Shown here: in pieces, positions 1 through 11,600 of the stretch
Layout of the letters: each line of letters opens with the position of its first letter
Position numbering within the stretch: position 1 is the stretch's first letter
Origin: Hamiltosporidium tvaerminnensis
Lineage: Eukaryota > Microsporidia > Dubosqiidae
Assembly: GCA_022605425.2 (NCBI GenBank)
Contig: CM061247.1
Coordinates: forward strand, 1,351,501-1,415,500
Length of the DNA: 64,000 nt
Reading direction: 5' to 3'
Program-made: the position numbers and the translations under genes
Notes under the pieces: model-generated
Databases searched by the model: none
What the model was told of the DNA's origin: nothing
Seen by the model: only the letters and a program-made list of their open reading frames with translations

Positions 1-886
1 TTGTTATTTAGTTTGTTTCCTAATAAGCTCCATGAATATAGTAATGATTTTGGATATTTTCTGAGACACAATTGAACTTATACAAGCCTATATTCCTGTG
101 GCTGTTTGAAACTTTTTAAAGTAGTATTATTGTGTTTTATAAAAATAAAATCCTATATTATTAATAGAATATTTACTCAAATTCTAGCTTGAAACAAAAC
201 TTAATTATCAGTAAACACGTCTTATTTTCTTCGTTTATCATTTCTAATATCAAAGTCACTGTTTCGGAGTTATTTCCCCTTGAAATACTCTGATTAAACA
301 CATTATTTGCTTTTTTTAATCTAGAATTAATATATTCTGTTTATTTTTCCGAATCAAAATCGATCGCAATCATGGACCACCTATCTACATCTGTAACCCC
401 AATGTTTAAAGAGTTCTTTAAAATAACAGCTCCTGGTTTGTTTTGGTAACCAAATTTTATATTTTTTTAGCAGAAGTCTATGTTTAATCATACTACCTCA
501 TGTGTTGTCTTTGGAAACTTTTGCTTCCAAGCAGCCTCAAAGCTTCGATGTTTTGTCATACTGGTTCCAATATTAACTCTTTCCTTCTGCATCCTAGAAT
601 AAAATTCTTTATCTGATATTAATAATATGCATTATCACACAAGCCTATATTCTCTTATTAAACCATTTAACAAGTTACCAAATCTCTTCAATTGATTAGT
701 TCTTGCATTATATAATTTTAAACTTAAAAAAATATAGATAATAAAGGATTTGAAAGAATGATATTATATATCTATATTTATAATTATATGCTTATTGAGA
801 ATTTTTAAAAAAATACTAATTATAACTTTATTGCTTAAAATGTAAATAAAATATAGATAATAGAACATAGATAATAAAATTGACAT
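1..886. other. Stretch without a supported gene; possible dead LINE trace
   Basis: No convincing open reading frame is present. On the minus strand, about 350 to 600, an interrupted translation contains a stretch like the start of an APE-type LINE endonuclease (a GYQNKPGAVILKNSLNIG-like run followed by a hydrophobic strand). It carries stops, so this is only a hint of a decayed retroelement. Confidence 0.3.
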
Positions 887-1828
887 TTAAGGAAAATTCA
901 TTGTGAATTCGGAATCAAGATATGCATTTACATTTTGGGATCTTCTATTACGAATAGGTTTCTCCAAAACAAAATCCGTGGTTCTAAAATCTTTTCTTTT
1001 AATATTTTGGATTGTTTTATAATCAATTGTGTTCAATGAGATTGATAATGTAATTAGATTTTTAAAAGATTTTAATATCTGAATATCTGCATGTGTGATC
1101 TCATCAAAATATATTTTTAGAGTGGTAACTGTATTCAATAAAAAGGAATTTTTGAAAAGTCTTTTAAGATCAATTTTGTTTGATTGGCTTATAAATTCTA
1201 TTGTAACAACCTCGAGTTTGTTCATTTTGTCAAAAAATATATAGTCAACTTCTGTTAATATATATGAGTACAAGAAAATTGATCTAAGATTTACAAAATC
1301 ATATATTTTTGACATAAAATACATACAATTTCCCATGTATGGACTTTTTATCGGGTATTTTATTTCCAAATGTTCTAAAAATATTCGTTCGAGGTTCCTT
1401 TTACTAAAAAAACCAATTTTCTGCCAAAAATATTCCAGAGAGCATACTTCACGAAAAATTTCGGTATTTTCTATTTTTATATGAGAAATAGATCTAAATT
1501 TAGCCAAATATATCATAAAGTTAGATTTGATGCAAGATCTAGGACTAAATAAACCAAAAACTTTTAAATTTAAGTTTAAAGTATCAATTTTTGAGAATAG
1601 ATCATGATTAAATACATATACTAAGTTTTTAATTTCAACAGAAAGTAATGTAAGTGATTCTAAAATATAAATTAGTAGTTCATCGCTAATTATAATATTT
1701 TTAGCCGAAAAATATTTTAAAAATTTACAACGTTTTAAGGTATTCAAAACTATATCATCGATCTTTAAAGGCGGAGAAACGGGATTATTTGTACTAATTT
1801 TTATGCTTCTTGTATTACTAAAATCCAA
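887..1828 (-). pseudogene. Leucine-rich-like protein, 3' part of the split gene
   Basis: 313 codons, starting formally at a TTG with no ATG in a sensible place. The frame is open upstream to 1927 and overlaps the end of the preceding frame. The product has repeated strand-turn-helix units such as LRSIFLYS, LEVVTIEFI, VTTLKIYFDEI and LITLSISLNTID spaced by roughly 25 residues, which supports a leucine-rich-repeat fold for this half. It ends with a basic stretch, RNRRSQ. The missing proper start, the same strand and the same composition all point to its being the C-terminal half of the upstream gene. Either a real disabling frameshift or an assembly indel would explain the split. Function is unknown. 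Confidence 0.45.
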
Positions 1829-1887
1829 AAACTTTATGTTTTTAGAGTAATTCGATATATCATAATATAAGTAAGAATAATATGTGC

Positions 1888-3258
1888 TTATGAACGGAAT
1901 CGGTCTTCTGATACCCCTGTCAAATATTTACCAGTTTTAATTAAGTATGGAAAAAATAAAAGATTTTTGGTCATAAATTTTAAAACGTTCAAATCAGTAT
2001 TATCTGATTTATAGAAAAATGTTTCGAGTTTAATCGATATAAATGGGTTTTTTAAACAATAATCTATTAAAAATGCGAAAGTTTCAAAATTAATTTCATT
2101 TGTGTTTATTTTGCACCTAATGACTTTCTGATACAAAAATAATATCTGTTTTAATTCATTCAGATCAAAATTGAAGTTAAACTTCAAAACCTTTAAATTT
2201 TTTAGAAATATGTGGTTTTCCATCTTTAAAAGTAGTTCAGAAGCATTTTTTCTACAAAAAAGATAAAAATTTTCCGAGTTAAATCTTACGTCGCTCAACA
2301 GCTTAATGAGTTCTTCAAATGTTTCTGTAAAATTGAAATTAAAGAAAAGCAGATCAAGCCGTATAATTTTGAACAAAAAAATCCATATATTTTTTAAATT
2401 ATACGAAGTCACAATTTTTACTAATTTTTTTACATCCAAATCTTTCAATTTTAGATAAATTTTATTTTTTTGACTCTTTTTGATACTTTTTTCATAAAGT
2501 GGACCACGATCTTTCTTATATATGACATCACAGCTTCTTTTAATTACAATATGTAATCTTGTTCTTTTTTCATTAAAATATACAAATTCCAAGAAATATA
2601 TTAATAAATCTCTAAATATTGATCTTTTTACTAGATTATTAGTATAATCCAAACAACATATATTTTCTAAATTAAATGACTTAATATTTATTCCGTATAC
2701 AAGATTTCTTAATAATTCTTTAATGATCTTATTTCTTTGTTTTGATTTTTTAATATCTAATATTGTAATTATGGTTAAAATATCTATGAATGTTTTGATA
2801 TCTATTTGATTTATAAGAAGATCCGGATTGTCTATTAATTTTAAGAAAAGGAGAAAATTTGAGGTAGACACATCTTTTAAAAAAACTCTGATAATATTTT
2901 TTTCGGAAATATACAACGATTTTAAAAGTGTAGAATTTAATAAATTGGTATCAGTGTATCTCAGTGTAACAGTATTTGATTCATAATATTTCGTAATCCC
3001 GCCCTTAGATTCTTGGCGCAATACATTATCTTTTAAAATCGTAATTCTATTACTTTCATCGAAGTATTCTATTTTTTCGTTTTTGAACATGATGTCCATC
3101 GTAGACTCACTATTAATATAATTCTTAACTCGATTTTCTTCATTTATAATATAAAAGTTTACGGTTGTTAAAATCGATGTTAGTACATGTGTTGCAAGTA
3201 GAATAAAAATAGCGGCTGTTTTTTTGCTACGATGCAAGTTTTTGATCTGAATAGACAT
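1888..3258 (-). CDS. Secreted or membrane-anchored leucine-rich-like protein, 5' part of a split gene
   Basis: 456 residues from an ATG. Residues about 13 to 38 form a hydrophobic signal peptide or signal anchor after a basic start (HRSKK). The rest is rich in Leu, Ile, Phe, Asn and Lys, with recurring helix-strand spacing such as LKNIWIFLFKIIRLDLLFF and LKNLKVLKFNFNFDLNELK, which resembles irregular leucine-rich repeats. Secreted or anchored leucine-rich proteins form large families in several microsporidia; I did not recognise a specific one. The next open frame, 887 to 1828, is on the same strand and continues in the same style. Its frame stays open back to 1927, so it overlaps this frame's end. 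I therefore read the two as one gene broken by a single frameshift between about 1888 and 1927. No CCC motif is seen at this ATG. Confidence 0.5.
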   Translation of the reverse strand: MSIQIKNLHRSKKTAAIFILLATHVLTSILTTVNFYIINEENRVKNYINSESTMDIMFKNEKIEYFDESNRITILKDNVLRQESKGGITKYYESNTVTLRYTDTNLLNSTLLKSLYISEKNIIRVFLKDVSTSNFLLFLKLIDNPDLLINQIDIKTFIDILTIITILDIKKSKQRNKIIKELLRNLVYGINIKSFNLENICCLDYTNNLVKRSIFRDLLIYFLEFVYFNEKRTRLHIVIKRSCDVIYKKDRGPLYEKSIKKSQKNKIYLKLKDLDVKKLVKIVTSYNLKNIWIFLFKIIRLDLLFFNFNFTETFEELIKLLSDVRFNSENFYLFCRKNASELLLKMENHIFLKNLKVLKFNFNFDLNELKQILFLYQKVIRCKINTNEINFETFAFLIDYCLKNPFISIKLETFFYKSDNTDLNVLKFMTKNLLFFPYLIKTGKYLTGVSEDRFRS

Positions 3259-3961
3259 ATATGTGGAATACCTTAGGAAAATTTTAATTTAGAGAATTTT
3301 TTTAAATTGTTTTTTATCAATTTAGATAATCAAATATATTTTTAATCTTTTCAATAGATTAAATGAAGATTTTAATCATTATACGTGTTAATACCCTTTT
3401 GATCTTGTTTGCAGTACTAAAACTCTTTCAACTTAATTAACATCCTTTTATATCTGACTCTTCTTCTATATTTTCAACTAAAGCATTAATTTGGGTATTT
3501 CCATTAACAATTTAGAATTTATTAATTTCGATATTTTTTGTTTAACACTTTTTCGATTGCATGTATGTGTAATATGTTATTTGTATCTTCGCTTCTTGTA
3601 TTACATCTCTATATGTAGTTTTCAAGCTCACATCTACATTTAGAAAATCAAAAACTTTTTAGTTCCAAAAAATAGCTTTGAATGTATTTTTGTTCTATTG
3701 GCTGTACATAAGCTTTGTTCCCATTATATATTTCTTGTGAAAACCTATTAGTATTTTTAAAGAATACTATGTTTAGGCATTACGCAAAATAGATAAACAA
3801 TATTAAAAATAAATATTTAAGCGTCGACCAACAAGCCCTAATTATTTAGTTTCTTAATTTTAGCAATTAGAGCGAGTAATGTGAAGTAAATCAGATTGTA
3901 TCAACGGTATTTTATTTATATTTTTTTAGCTAAAACGAATAGTGCAGGCTAATCCTTATAA

Positions 3962-4235
3962 TTTTAATCCCCCACCATTTCGGGTGCAGAATTAGCTTGG
4001 ATTATTCTCTGCTTGTCGTAAGAGGCGACGAAAAGGGACTGGTCTTCCTGGTTAAGGTTGAGTGAAGGGCTAACAGCCCACTCTTAAAACTAATAGGTTG
4101 CAAAATCCGAAAAAGTAAACAAACCCACCGGAAAAAGACTGATGGGCGGTATTACTGAAGGCGGCCAAGGCTCGTGCAGAGTTGCAGTGTCAAGGATAAC
4201 AATAATAATAACTGGTTGTATGCGAATCAGAAAAA
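3962..4235 (+). mobile_element. GC-richer fragment resembling the 5' region of a LINE
   Basis: This stretch is clearly richer in G and C than its surroundings. It contains CTGCTTGTCGTAAGAGGCGA followed by a GTTAAGGTTG...GGGCTAACAGCCC stretch. From memory this layout is typical of the 5' leader of arthropod and other metazoan LINEs of the RTE/CR1 type. It ends in a short AAT-rich run (ataataataa). No open frame follows, so it is a truncated fragment. The flanks, 3259 to 3961 and 4236 to 6224, hold nothing I can support. Confidence 0.45.
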
Positions 4236-6224
4236 AAAGTATATTGCTGCCTTTGAATACTATACTTCTCACTGAGATTTGTGCTTGATTTAATAAAAAC
4301 AGAAAATTTGACCCCCGGGAATAAAGTATTGTCTACAATTTTTTTTAAATCTATTATTCAAAATTCTTGAAGGCTTTCTTGATATATTTATTTTTCATTT
4401 TGTTAACTTTAATTATTAGAATTTTTAAGCTATAATAGATTATCAATTTCCTTCTATAGTTCAAGAAAAATAGTGATATATGAAATAATACATTTTGTAA
4501 ATTAGACAATATTTGCACAATTTAGTTCTTTTACTGTTCTCATTTGGCAAATACAAATATTAATATTTTTTTATCCCTTCACATACTATTTACAGTGTCT
4601 GCTAACTTCACCAAGCAGTCCAAACCTTTAAACTTCAGGTTAGCCTCATTTTGTTTGATATAATAAATTTAAAAATTTTATTTTTTTAAAGCATATTGAT
4701 TAATAGTTGATTAAAATTCTAGTATAGGTATTGCTACAAACATATAGTGATCTTAAACCTGAAACAAATGAATAGTTGGTTCTTATCTAAATATGATTTT
4801 GACCTTATTATAAATATATTTATATCGCTGTACCTGTAAAAATCAAGAAATTTGAATATTTTCGATTTGAACGGCTTACTATGTATGAAGAAAATAAAAA
4901 ATATGTAAACTTATGAAGCCAAAAAACATTTCTTTTTAATCAATTGATATCAAAAGCGTTGTTTTTTTTCATATGTGATTAAGCTTTTTATTGTTGTAGA
5001 TATGAGTTAAAAACTCTTTTCTCTAAAGGTAAGCCACGTGCTCAGGTTTCAAACTTTAGGATCATCAAAATAAATAAAAACATATCTAGAAATAGCCAAT
5101 TATATGACTCTCTCTTTAAAAATACATCAAAAACTAATACATCCTGAGTTTTCATTTTAAATACATTTATGAGGTTTTAACAAACAAATTTAACTAGTAA
5201 TTTTTTTTATTTAGTTCTAAATTCCACTCCCCCGAATTTCTAAAGCCTTTTAGTTTAAAGTAATGTGTTTTTGCTGTTTAAGGCTCCAATATATATCTTT
5301 AAACACCTTTAAAACGAGAAATTAACCATTTATATTTTAAATCAATAAATATTTAGGTTTGTCATATCCATTTATATAGTAATATCATAAATATGCCGCC
5401 TATATGATCAATGGAGTTTTGGAAATCAGTCCAGGTACATTAAGAGCCATATGTTACTGTCTTTTTTGTGCGATGATCTACATTATTTAGCGAAGGAATC
5501 ATTAGGGAAGACTTTCGATGGATACGAACTTTTTTAAACAATTTTTGTGATATTTTTTGATTGGCCCCAAATATATATATTTAATTGATTAATTAAGTAG
5601 TGGTTTCGAACAAAAATATATTTTTGCGAGAAAAGGTGTGATTATGATGTTGATAATTCTCAATAATGGTGTTTCTCTAATGCGATTTTATTTTTTTAAT
5701 ACCTGGATACTAACAGTAAAACCAAATTTTATTTTTGAGAAACTGGATTTATAATTAGATTCTTTCTGATATTTCTAGTTTCTTCTATAAATAATAAACC
5801 ACAGACTATTCCCTGTACCCAGCTGCTAATAATTTTACTTTATCCGCTATTTAATTTCCCTGTTTATCTGCGATTTATTCCACTAAATATTTTAAATTTT
5901 CATACAATGAGTAGTTCACACAAGGAAGCTTTTTCTAATAAAAAAAACCTTTTTTTATAACAGCAAATACTGTGATGATTACCAAAAAATATATTTTTTT
6001 CTTCATAAATTTCAAGAAGATGATTCTTTATATGCGAATTGTAGTAGATAGGAGAATGACATAAAAGAGTTTAAATTTTTTACATGAACCTATAAACCTT
6101 TTATTTCTTTTGATTTTATTTCGATTTTATCTTGATTAAATTTTGTTCTTCATTCTCGAATAATATTCATTTATCTGTTAATCAAAAAAGCTTATTTTAA
6201 TTAAAATTACTTATTATTCCATTC

Positions 6225-6470
6225 CTCTCTTACCTCTTGGTGTCGAAGATGAACAAATGAAAGTTTTCTAGTTGTTTCTTTAATCTGTTGTAACTCGGGA
6301 TTATAAGGGATTGGCCTATAGATCCTATGTGGTTTTAATATCACCAAAATGGCAAAAAGAATTTCAAACTAATTTTATGCGCTCGTTGCCAACCAGATAG
6401 TTTTTAATATCGTTATTCTCTCTCCACAGATTTTAATTAAAATTAAAAAAAATTCTAGACTTTCTTTCAC
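6225..6470 (-). repeat. Decayed short repeat of the head-sharing family
   Basis: Read on the minus strand, it shares blocks with sequence at 27045-27285, 35315-35545 and 46535-46700: a head with AAACTATCTG..TGGCAACGAGCGC, then a core near CTCGGGATTATA, then a tail near CACCAAGAGGTAAGAGAGGAATGGAATAA. The first part also resembles the head of the 734-bp repeat. It is an old interspersed repeat with no coding capacity. Confidence 0.45.
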
Positions 6471-6541
6471 AAATTGTAAAGGAAAATACTTTTATAAGTT
6501 GTGAAATAAATAAAAATATACCTAAAAAATCGATTATAGAA

Positions 6542-7150
6542 ATGTTAAAATTGCTTAGAATATTTTTTACGATTCAATTATCGATATTTAATTTATACAT
6601 GACTATAAATAGTGTATATTTGTGTGGTTTTTATGAAGATAAAGAATACGATAAGTCTATGCTACTCGATCATTTGAGTTGTGAGACCGATACACACTCC
6701 AATCCATCAATAAATAGCAAAAATTTAATGGATGAGAGTTATATGGAATTCAACAAAGATATTATGGAAACATATATTGAAAATCAAGATACAGTTAGTG
6801 AAAATGCCTTAAGAGAAGAATACAATAGTGAACCCATAACCGGTGAATCCATATCGGATTTATTAACTGATAATTCAATTGATGGGAGTTATATAGAACA
6901 TTATGACCCTAGTATTGAAACAGATAGGGAAACACATATTGAAAACCAAGATACAAGGTATAAAAACGTTTCTAAAGAGGGATACAATAATGAAAACGAT
7001 ACCGGTAAATCCATATCGGAATTATCAACTGACTCCATAAAATCCGAAATTCTTGACCAAATATATCCCGAATCAAATTTAAGTTCTGACATTTCAGATG
7101 AAAGAAAGCGTTATAAACAGGAAAACAAGATAAAATGGAAAATGAAGTAA
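6542..7150 (+). CDS. Secreted acidic repeat protein, probably frameshifted near its 3' end
   Basis: 202 residues. A hydrophobic N-terminus (residues about 5 to 26, ending near SVYLCG) looks like a signal peptide. The body is acidic and contains two degenerate copies of a unit of about 55 residues, built on IENQDT, then a KEGYNNE/REEYNSE segment, then TGESISDLLTD or TGKSISELSTD. The frame ends at 7150, but a second frame starting at ATG 7135 runs to 7302. It encodes 55 more residues of strongly charged coiled coil rich in Lys, Glu and Leu. Since the annotated C-terminus (KRYKQENK) flows naturally into that tail, the intact gene was probably 6542 to 7302 with one frameshift near 7130. I do not recognise the family; secretion is inferred only from the N-terminus. 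Confidence 0.55.
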   Translation: MLKLLRIFFTIQLSIFNLYMTINSVYLCGFYEDKEYDKSMLLDHLSCETDTHSNPSINSKNLMDESYMEFNKDIMETYIENQDTVSENALREEYNSEPITGESISDLLTDNSIDGSYIEHYDPSIETDRETHIENQDTRYKNVSKEGYNNENDTGKSISELSTDSIKSEILDQIYPESNLSSDISDERKRYKQENKIKWKMK

Positions 7151-7302
7151 GAAGTAAAATTAAAATAATGAAAGAAAAACTTAATTTATGCCAAGTATAT
7201 CTCTCAGAAATAAAAGATACAAAAGAAGATTTACAGGAAAAGAAATTTCGAGAACATAAATCGAAATATGAAAAATTAAAGGAAACCTTTAATATGATAT
7301 AA
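7135..7302 (+). pseudogene. Coiled-coil tail of the acidic repeat gene, in another frame
   Basis: This 55-residue frame, from an ATG overlapping the end of the upstream gene, is almost all helix-forming charged residues (for example KIKIMKEKLNL, EIKDTKEDLQEKK). It is read in a different frame from the acidic repeat protein. Nothing shows an independent start signal, so I interpret it as the detached C-terminus of that gene. Confidence 0.4.
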
Positions 7303-7545
7303 TCCGAAACTTAATCATAAATAAATTCCTTTTTTATTTTTATATTTTTTTTTATAAATTTCAGGTGTAATACCAGTGAATGCAAAGTGAAAAGTTGTAC
7401 AAACATAATTGAATTTATACGTCAATCAATCAAAACACTATAAATGTAAGGTAATACAGAGATCACGGGGTATCCATACTCTTCTGTTTTTACGTTCATT
7501 TTATTTAGGCTAAAATATTTGAATTCAATGTTAGTATAGTTAAAT

Positions 7546-8280
7546 AAAAGTTGGAGAAGGGATAACCACATAAAAAACTATCTGCTTGGTAATGAGTATG
7601 CGAGATTGCCATATAAATTATTATTTGTATTTTCCGTGCGACTAAAATCACACTACATTTTTTGTTATTCCATTGAATTTGTATGTGAAGTAGAAGGTCT
7701 ACGAAATAGCGAAACTTTTTCTGTGAATTTATTTTGTAGTTTTTTATGTAACTAGATCGAAGACGGCAGCTTAACTTCTGAGTTATTTCCACATCAAGCA
7801 TGGAAACATAGCCTTCCTTTCTCCCTCGGTTTGAAGACGTAGTAACTGAGAGATATTAAAATATAACCCTGTAAAGCCGGGAAAGAAAAATAGCAGGTTA
7901 CCTGTTGGTATGACATTGCACTGTATAGGTGGAGCTCAATTAAGTCGCTGAAATATCTCCTAGTTAGAATTTTTTTAGGTTACGAACGTATAGAGTAAAT
8001 GAGAATTCTGCATAGTCTTGAGGCTGTCTAATCTGGGTTTCGACCTATGATCCCACTCTATGGAACTAACATTAAAGAAGTCCAGGGCTTCCACGCTCAT
8101 TTAAATGAGCTGTAAACACATTTTAAATTAAAAGCGCCCAGAGTAGGTATATTAGGGGTACTGATGGAAGGCCGGGTAGCAGTAATTATGTTACCCTCAG
8201 AACTACATTGAGGCAATTAAAACAAATATAACACCTACCCCTGTTTTAAAATCATGTCATTATTTTAAATTAAAAATTCT
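7546..8280 (+). mobile_element. 734-bp retroposon-like repeat, copy A (diverged)
   Basis: Starts AAAAGTTGGAGAAGGGATAA and ends near the block ACCCCTGTTTTAAAATCATG. It aligns along its length with the copies at 23444-24177 (same strand) and 58711-59444 (opposite strand) and has almost the same length. It is more diverged than those two. I find no clear target-site duplication, only a weak TTAAAT on both sides. It has no conserved reading frame; ORFs within it are not shared between copies. Confidence 0.7.
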
Positions 8281-8699
8281 TATTTAAATTAAATTAATTT
8301 GTATTTAATCCATACTCTCCACTCCATACGATTAATAAAGTAAAAATACCTATTTTACAAGAAAAACACATAATAAATCAATTTTAAATTGACATCTAAA
8401 ATTAAAAATATTTTTTTTGATAATTTTTTTTATTTAATACGCATAAATGCATAAACAATAAAAGTATAAATATATGAAAAAATGCATAAAACCAAGCAGA
8501 ATGAAAACTCTAATCACACAACCAATACAAAAACCCTTGAAATCCAATACCATCTATTCCCATACCATTAAATCCTATACATATTCAAATACTATTCAAT
8601 CAATACCATCTCCTCCCATATTATTCAATCAATACTATCTCGTCACATATTATTCAATCCAATACATATACAATACATATACAATACATATACAACTAC
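8281..8699. repeat. AT-rich spacer with a minisatellite just after the myosin stop
   Basis: No gene is supported. From about 8655 to 8697 there is a short tandem repeat with unit ACATATACAAT, at least three copies, immediately beyond the 3' end of the myosin gene. Confidence 0.5.
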
Positions 8700-11600
8700 C
8701 TATATATTCCCTAGAATACTAGAAATATACTTAGAAGGTAAAAACCTAGGAACACTAAAAGTATGATAACTGTACTCCTTAACCCCAGGAACATAAACCT
8801 TAGGTTCTCTTATAAACTTCTCCATACTAAAATCAGCAACCTTAACCTCATAACAGCACTCCTCCTTCTTAAACTTAGAAAATAATATTTTAACCTGTAA
8901 AACATTTAAAAAAGAACATTCATCCATAATTGTCTCTAACTTAGCACCCGCATTCACATAATTAATCAACTTAACCACACTTTTTATATGTCCCATATTT
9001 AACACCCCTTCACTATATTCAATATCTCTACAAAATTTTTCTATAAAATTAAGGTTGTTATTTATTTGAATACCTCTATTTAAACATAACACCCCTTTAT
9101 GTACTAATAAGGCATTAAAGCTAACACTGTTAATTACCTTTAATATATAATTAACACCCTCCATACAAAAATTTAAAGGTAAGCAATAAAATATTAACAT
9201 CCCATACATCCAATCTAACACCCCTACTAATTTATTAATACTAACACCCCCTCCTCCCCATCCATTAAAAAACCCTTCTTTACACTTAAATTCCTTTAAC
9301 CCTTGATATTCTATTATTGAGTAAGGAATATAATCCATTAACACCCTCCTATAGTAATTAACCATACAAGTAAATAACACCTCTATTACCTCTTCTAACT
9401 CACAAATAACACCATCAGAGCAAAAGGGAATAAAATAAGGGGTTTTAGTATAAGTGTTAGTACTAGGATTAGTATAAGAGGTGTTAGTGCTAGTACTAGG
9501 GTTAGTACTGTTACTAGAATAAGAGGTATTACTAACATAAGAGTTACTACTACTAGTATAAGAGGTGTTAGTATTAGAGGTACTACCACTAGTGTTATTT
9601 ATTAGACTGTCCTTACTACTGTTACTAAGACCCCCACTACTATCCTTACTACTAACACCCTCTTTACTATGTCTTAATATCTCATTGTTAATAATACACT
9701 TTAATTCTATAACATTACTAAGAATAAAACATACTTTATATATATCATTAGAAATAAGAGGTATTCTATCCCTAACACTATCAACAATAACACCTATAAG
9801 TTCACTAATAGAAGGATCTTTACGTACATTCATAAGAAGTAACACTGATTGGTAAAGAGTATGCGCAAGAGAAAGAGCTTCTTCTTTAGGTAAAGGGTCT
9901 GTAGTAAAAGTAGGGCAGTGTTGTATGAATGCTTCTAAAAGGCAACCTATTATTTCATAAGGATTTGAAAAATGTATTTTTGGTGTTTCGGGTGTTGTTT
10001 TTAATCTTTTTAGTTCTTCTTCTAGTTTTTGTATTTTTAAAAGGAAAATTCTACGTTCCTGGTCAAAGGAGGTGGTATTAGTGATACTACTGATAGTACT
10101 GATAGTATTAATAGTATTGTTAGTTAGAGTGGTACTAGTATTGTTACTAGTAGTATTACTATTGCATTCTTTAGAAGTGTTACTTATATTACTCCCTGTA
10201 ACACTATTACCATTACACCCTTTATAGGTGCTACTTATATCACTCCCTGTAACACTATTTCTATTCATTTCCTTTTTAAGTCTATTCAATTCCTTTTTAA
10301 TACTTTCATTTTCAATTAACAGGTTATTTCTATCTTTAAGTGCTTCTGTCTGTGCCTTATACTTAACCTCTAAAGCTCTACAGTTTTTACAAGGAATTTT
10401 ATAAAAATTTTCATATTTTTTAAGTTTATGCTTTAAAATATTAATTTCTGAAGATGAGGTGTTATTTATTGGTGTGTGATTAAAGGGTGTTATATTCTTT
10501 ATAATATTAACACTGTCTGTACTGTTGTTGTGAGTTTCTTGTAATATATTGAAATCTAACTTGTCTAATGCAGGGTTATACTTAGTATTAAGGGTTTCTT
10601 GGTTACTATTGTTTAACATCCCTTTATCACTACTACTAATAGTACTGTTGTTTAACACCCCTTTATAGTTAGTACTAACACTCCTGTTGTTTAATACCCC
10701 TTTATCCCTACTACAAACAGTACTGTTGTTTAATACCCCTTTATCACTACTACTAACAGTACAGTTGTTTAATACCCCTTTATCCCTACTGTTGTTTAAT
10801 ACCCCTTTATCCCTACTACTAATAGTACTATTGTTGATCACCCCTTTATCCTTACTGTTGTTTAATACCCCTTTATCCCTACTGTTGTTTAACACCCCTT
10901 TATCCCTACTACTTTCCTCCACCCTATTATCCATACTCCCCACCCCTCCTTTATCATCTGCATCCTCAGTATAACACCTGTTACTTATATCATACACATC
11001 CATACTTCTTACATTCAATCTTCTCTCAATATCCCCCTTTACTCTAACCAATAACCTATTATAACACATTTTAACACCTTCTAAATATAGATATAAGATA
11101 ACACCCTTTACTATAATCTTATGTTTCTTATAATATTCTATCCTTTTATTTTCTAATAACCCTAATAATTTATAATCAAAGAATATACGTGTCTTACCTA
11201 TTTTATATAAAAAGGTTTTATCATTCAAAGAATTAAATATGTTAATAATGCTGTTATTTACAGTAGTATTGTTAGGGATAGAGGGGTGTAAAGTATTAGT
11301 ACTATTGTTAACAAGGTCTTGTTCCTTATCCTTATTACTATCCCCCTTATAATTACTACCATTATCATTATCACCCTTTATACAACTACCTTTATCATTA
11401 TCACCCTTATAATTACTACCCTTATCATTATCACCCTTATAATTAGTACTACTGTCATTATCACCCTTATAATTACTACCCTTATCATTATCACCCTTAT
11501 AATTAGTACTATTGTCATTATCCCCCTTATAATTACTACCCTTATCATTATCACCCTTATAATTAGTACTATTGTCATTAACACCTCTATCTCTCTCTAA

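Noticed and set aside
4090-4272. 60-codon minus-strand frame in the GC-richer island
   Set aside because: It is antisense to a stretch recognised as LINE-leader-like and has no start motif.
8474-8722. 82-codon plus-strand frame rich in Tyr, Thr, Ser and Ile
   Set aside because: It reads through a minisatellite and overlaps the myosin stop on the other strand.
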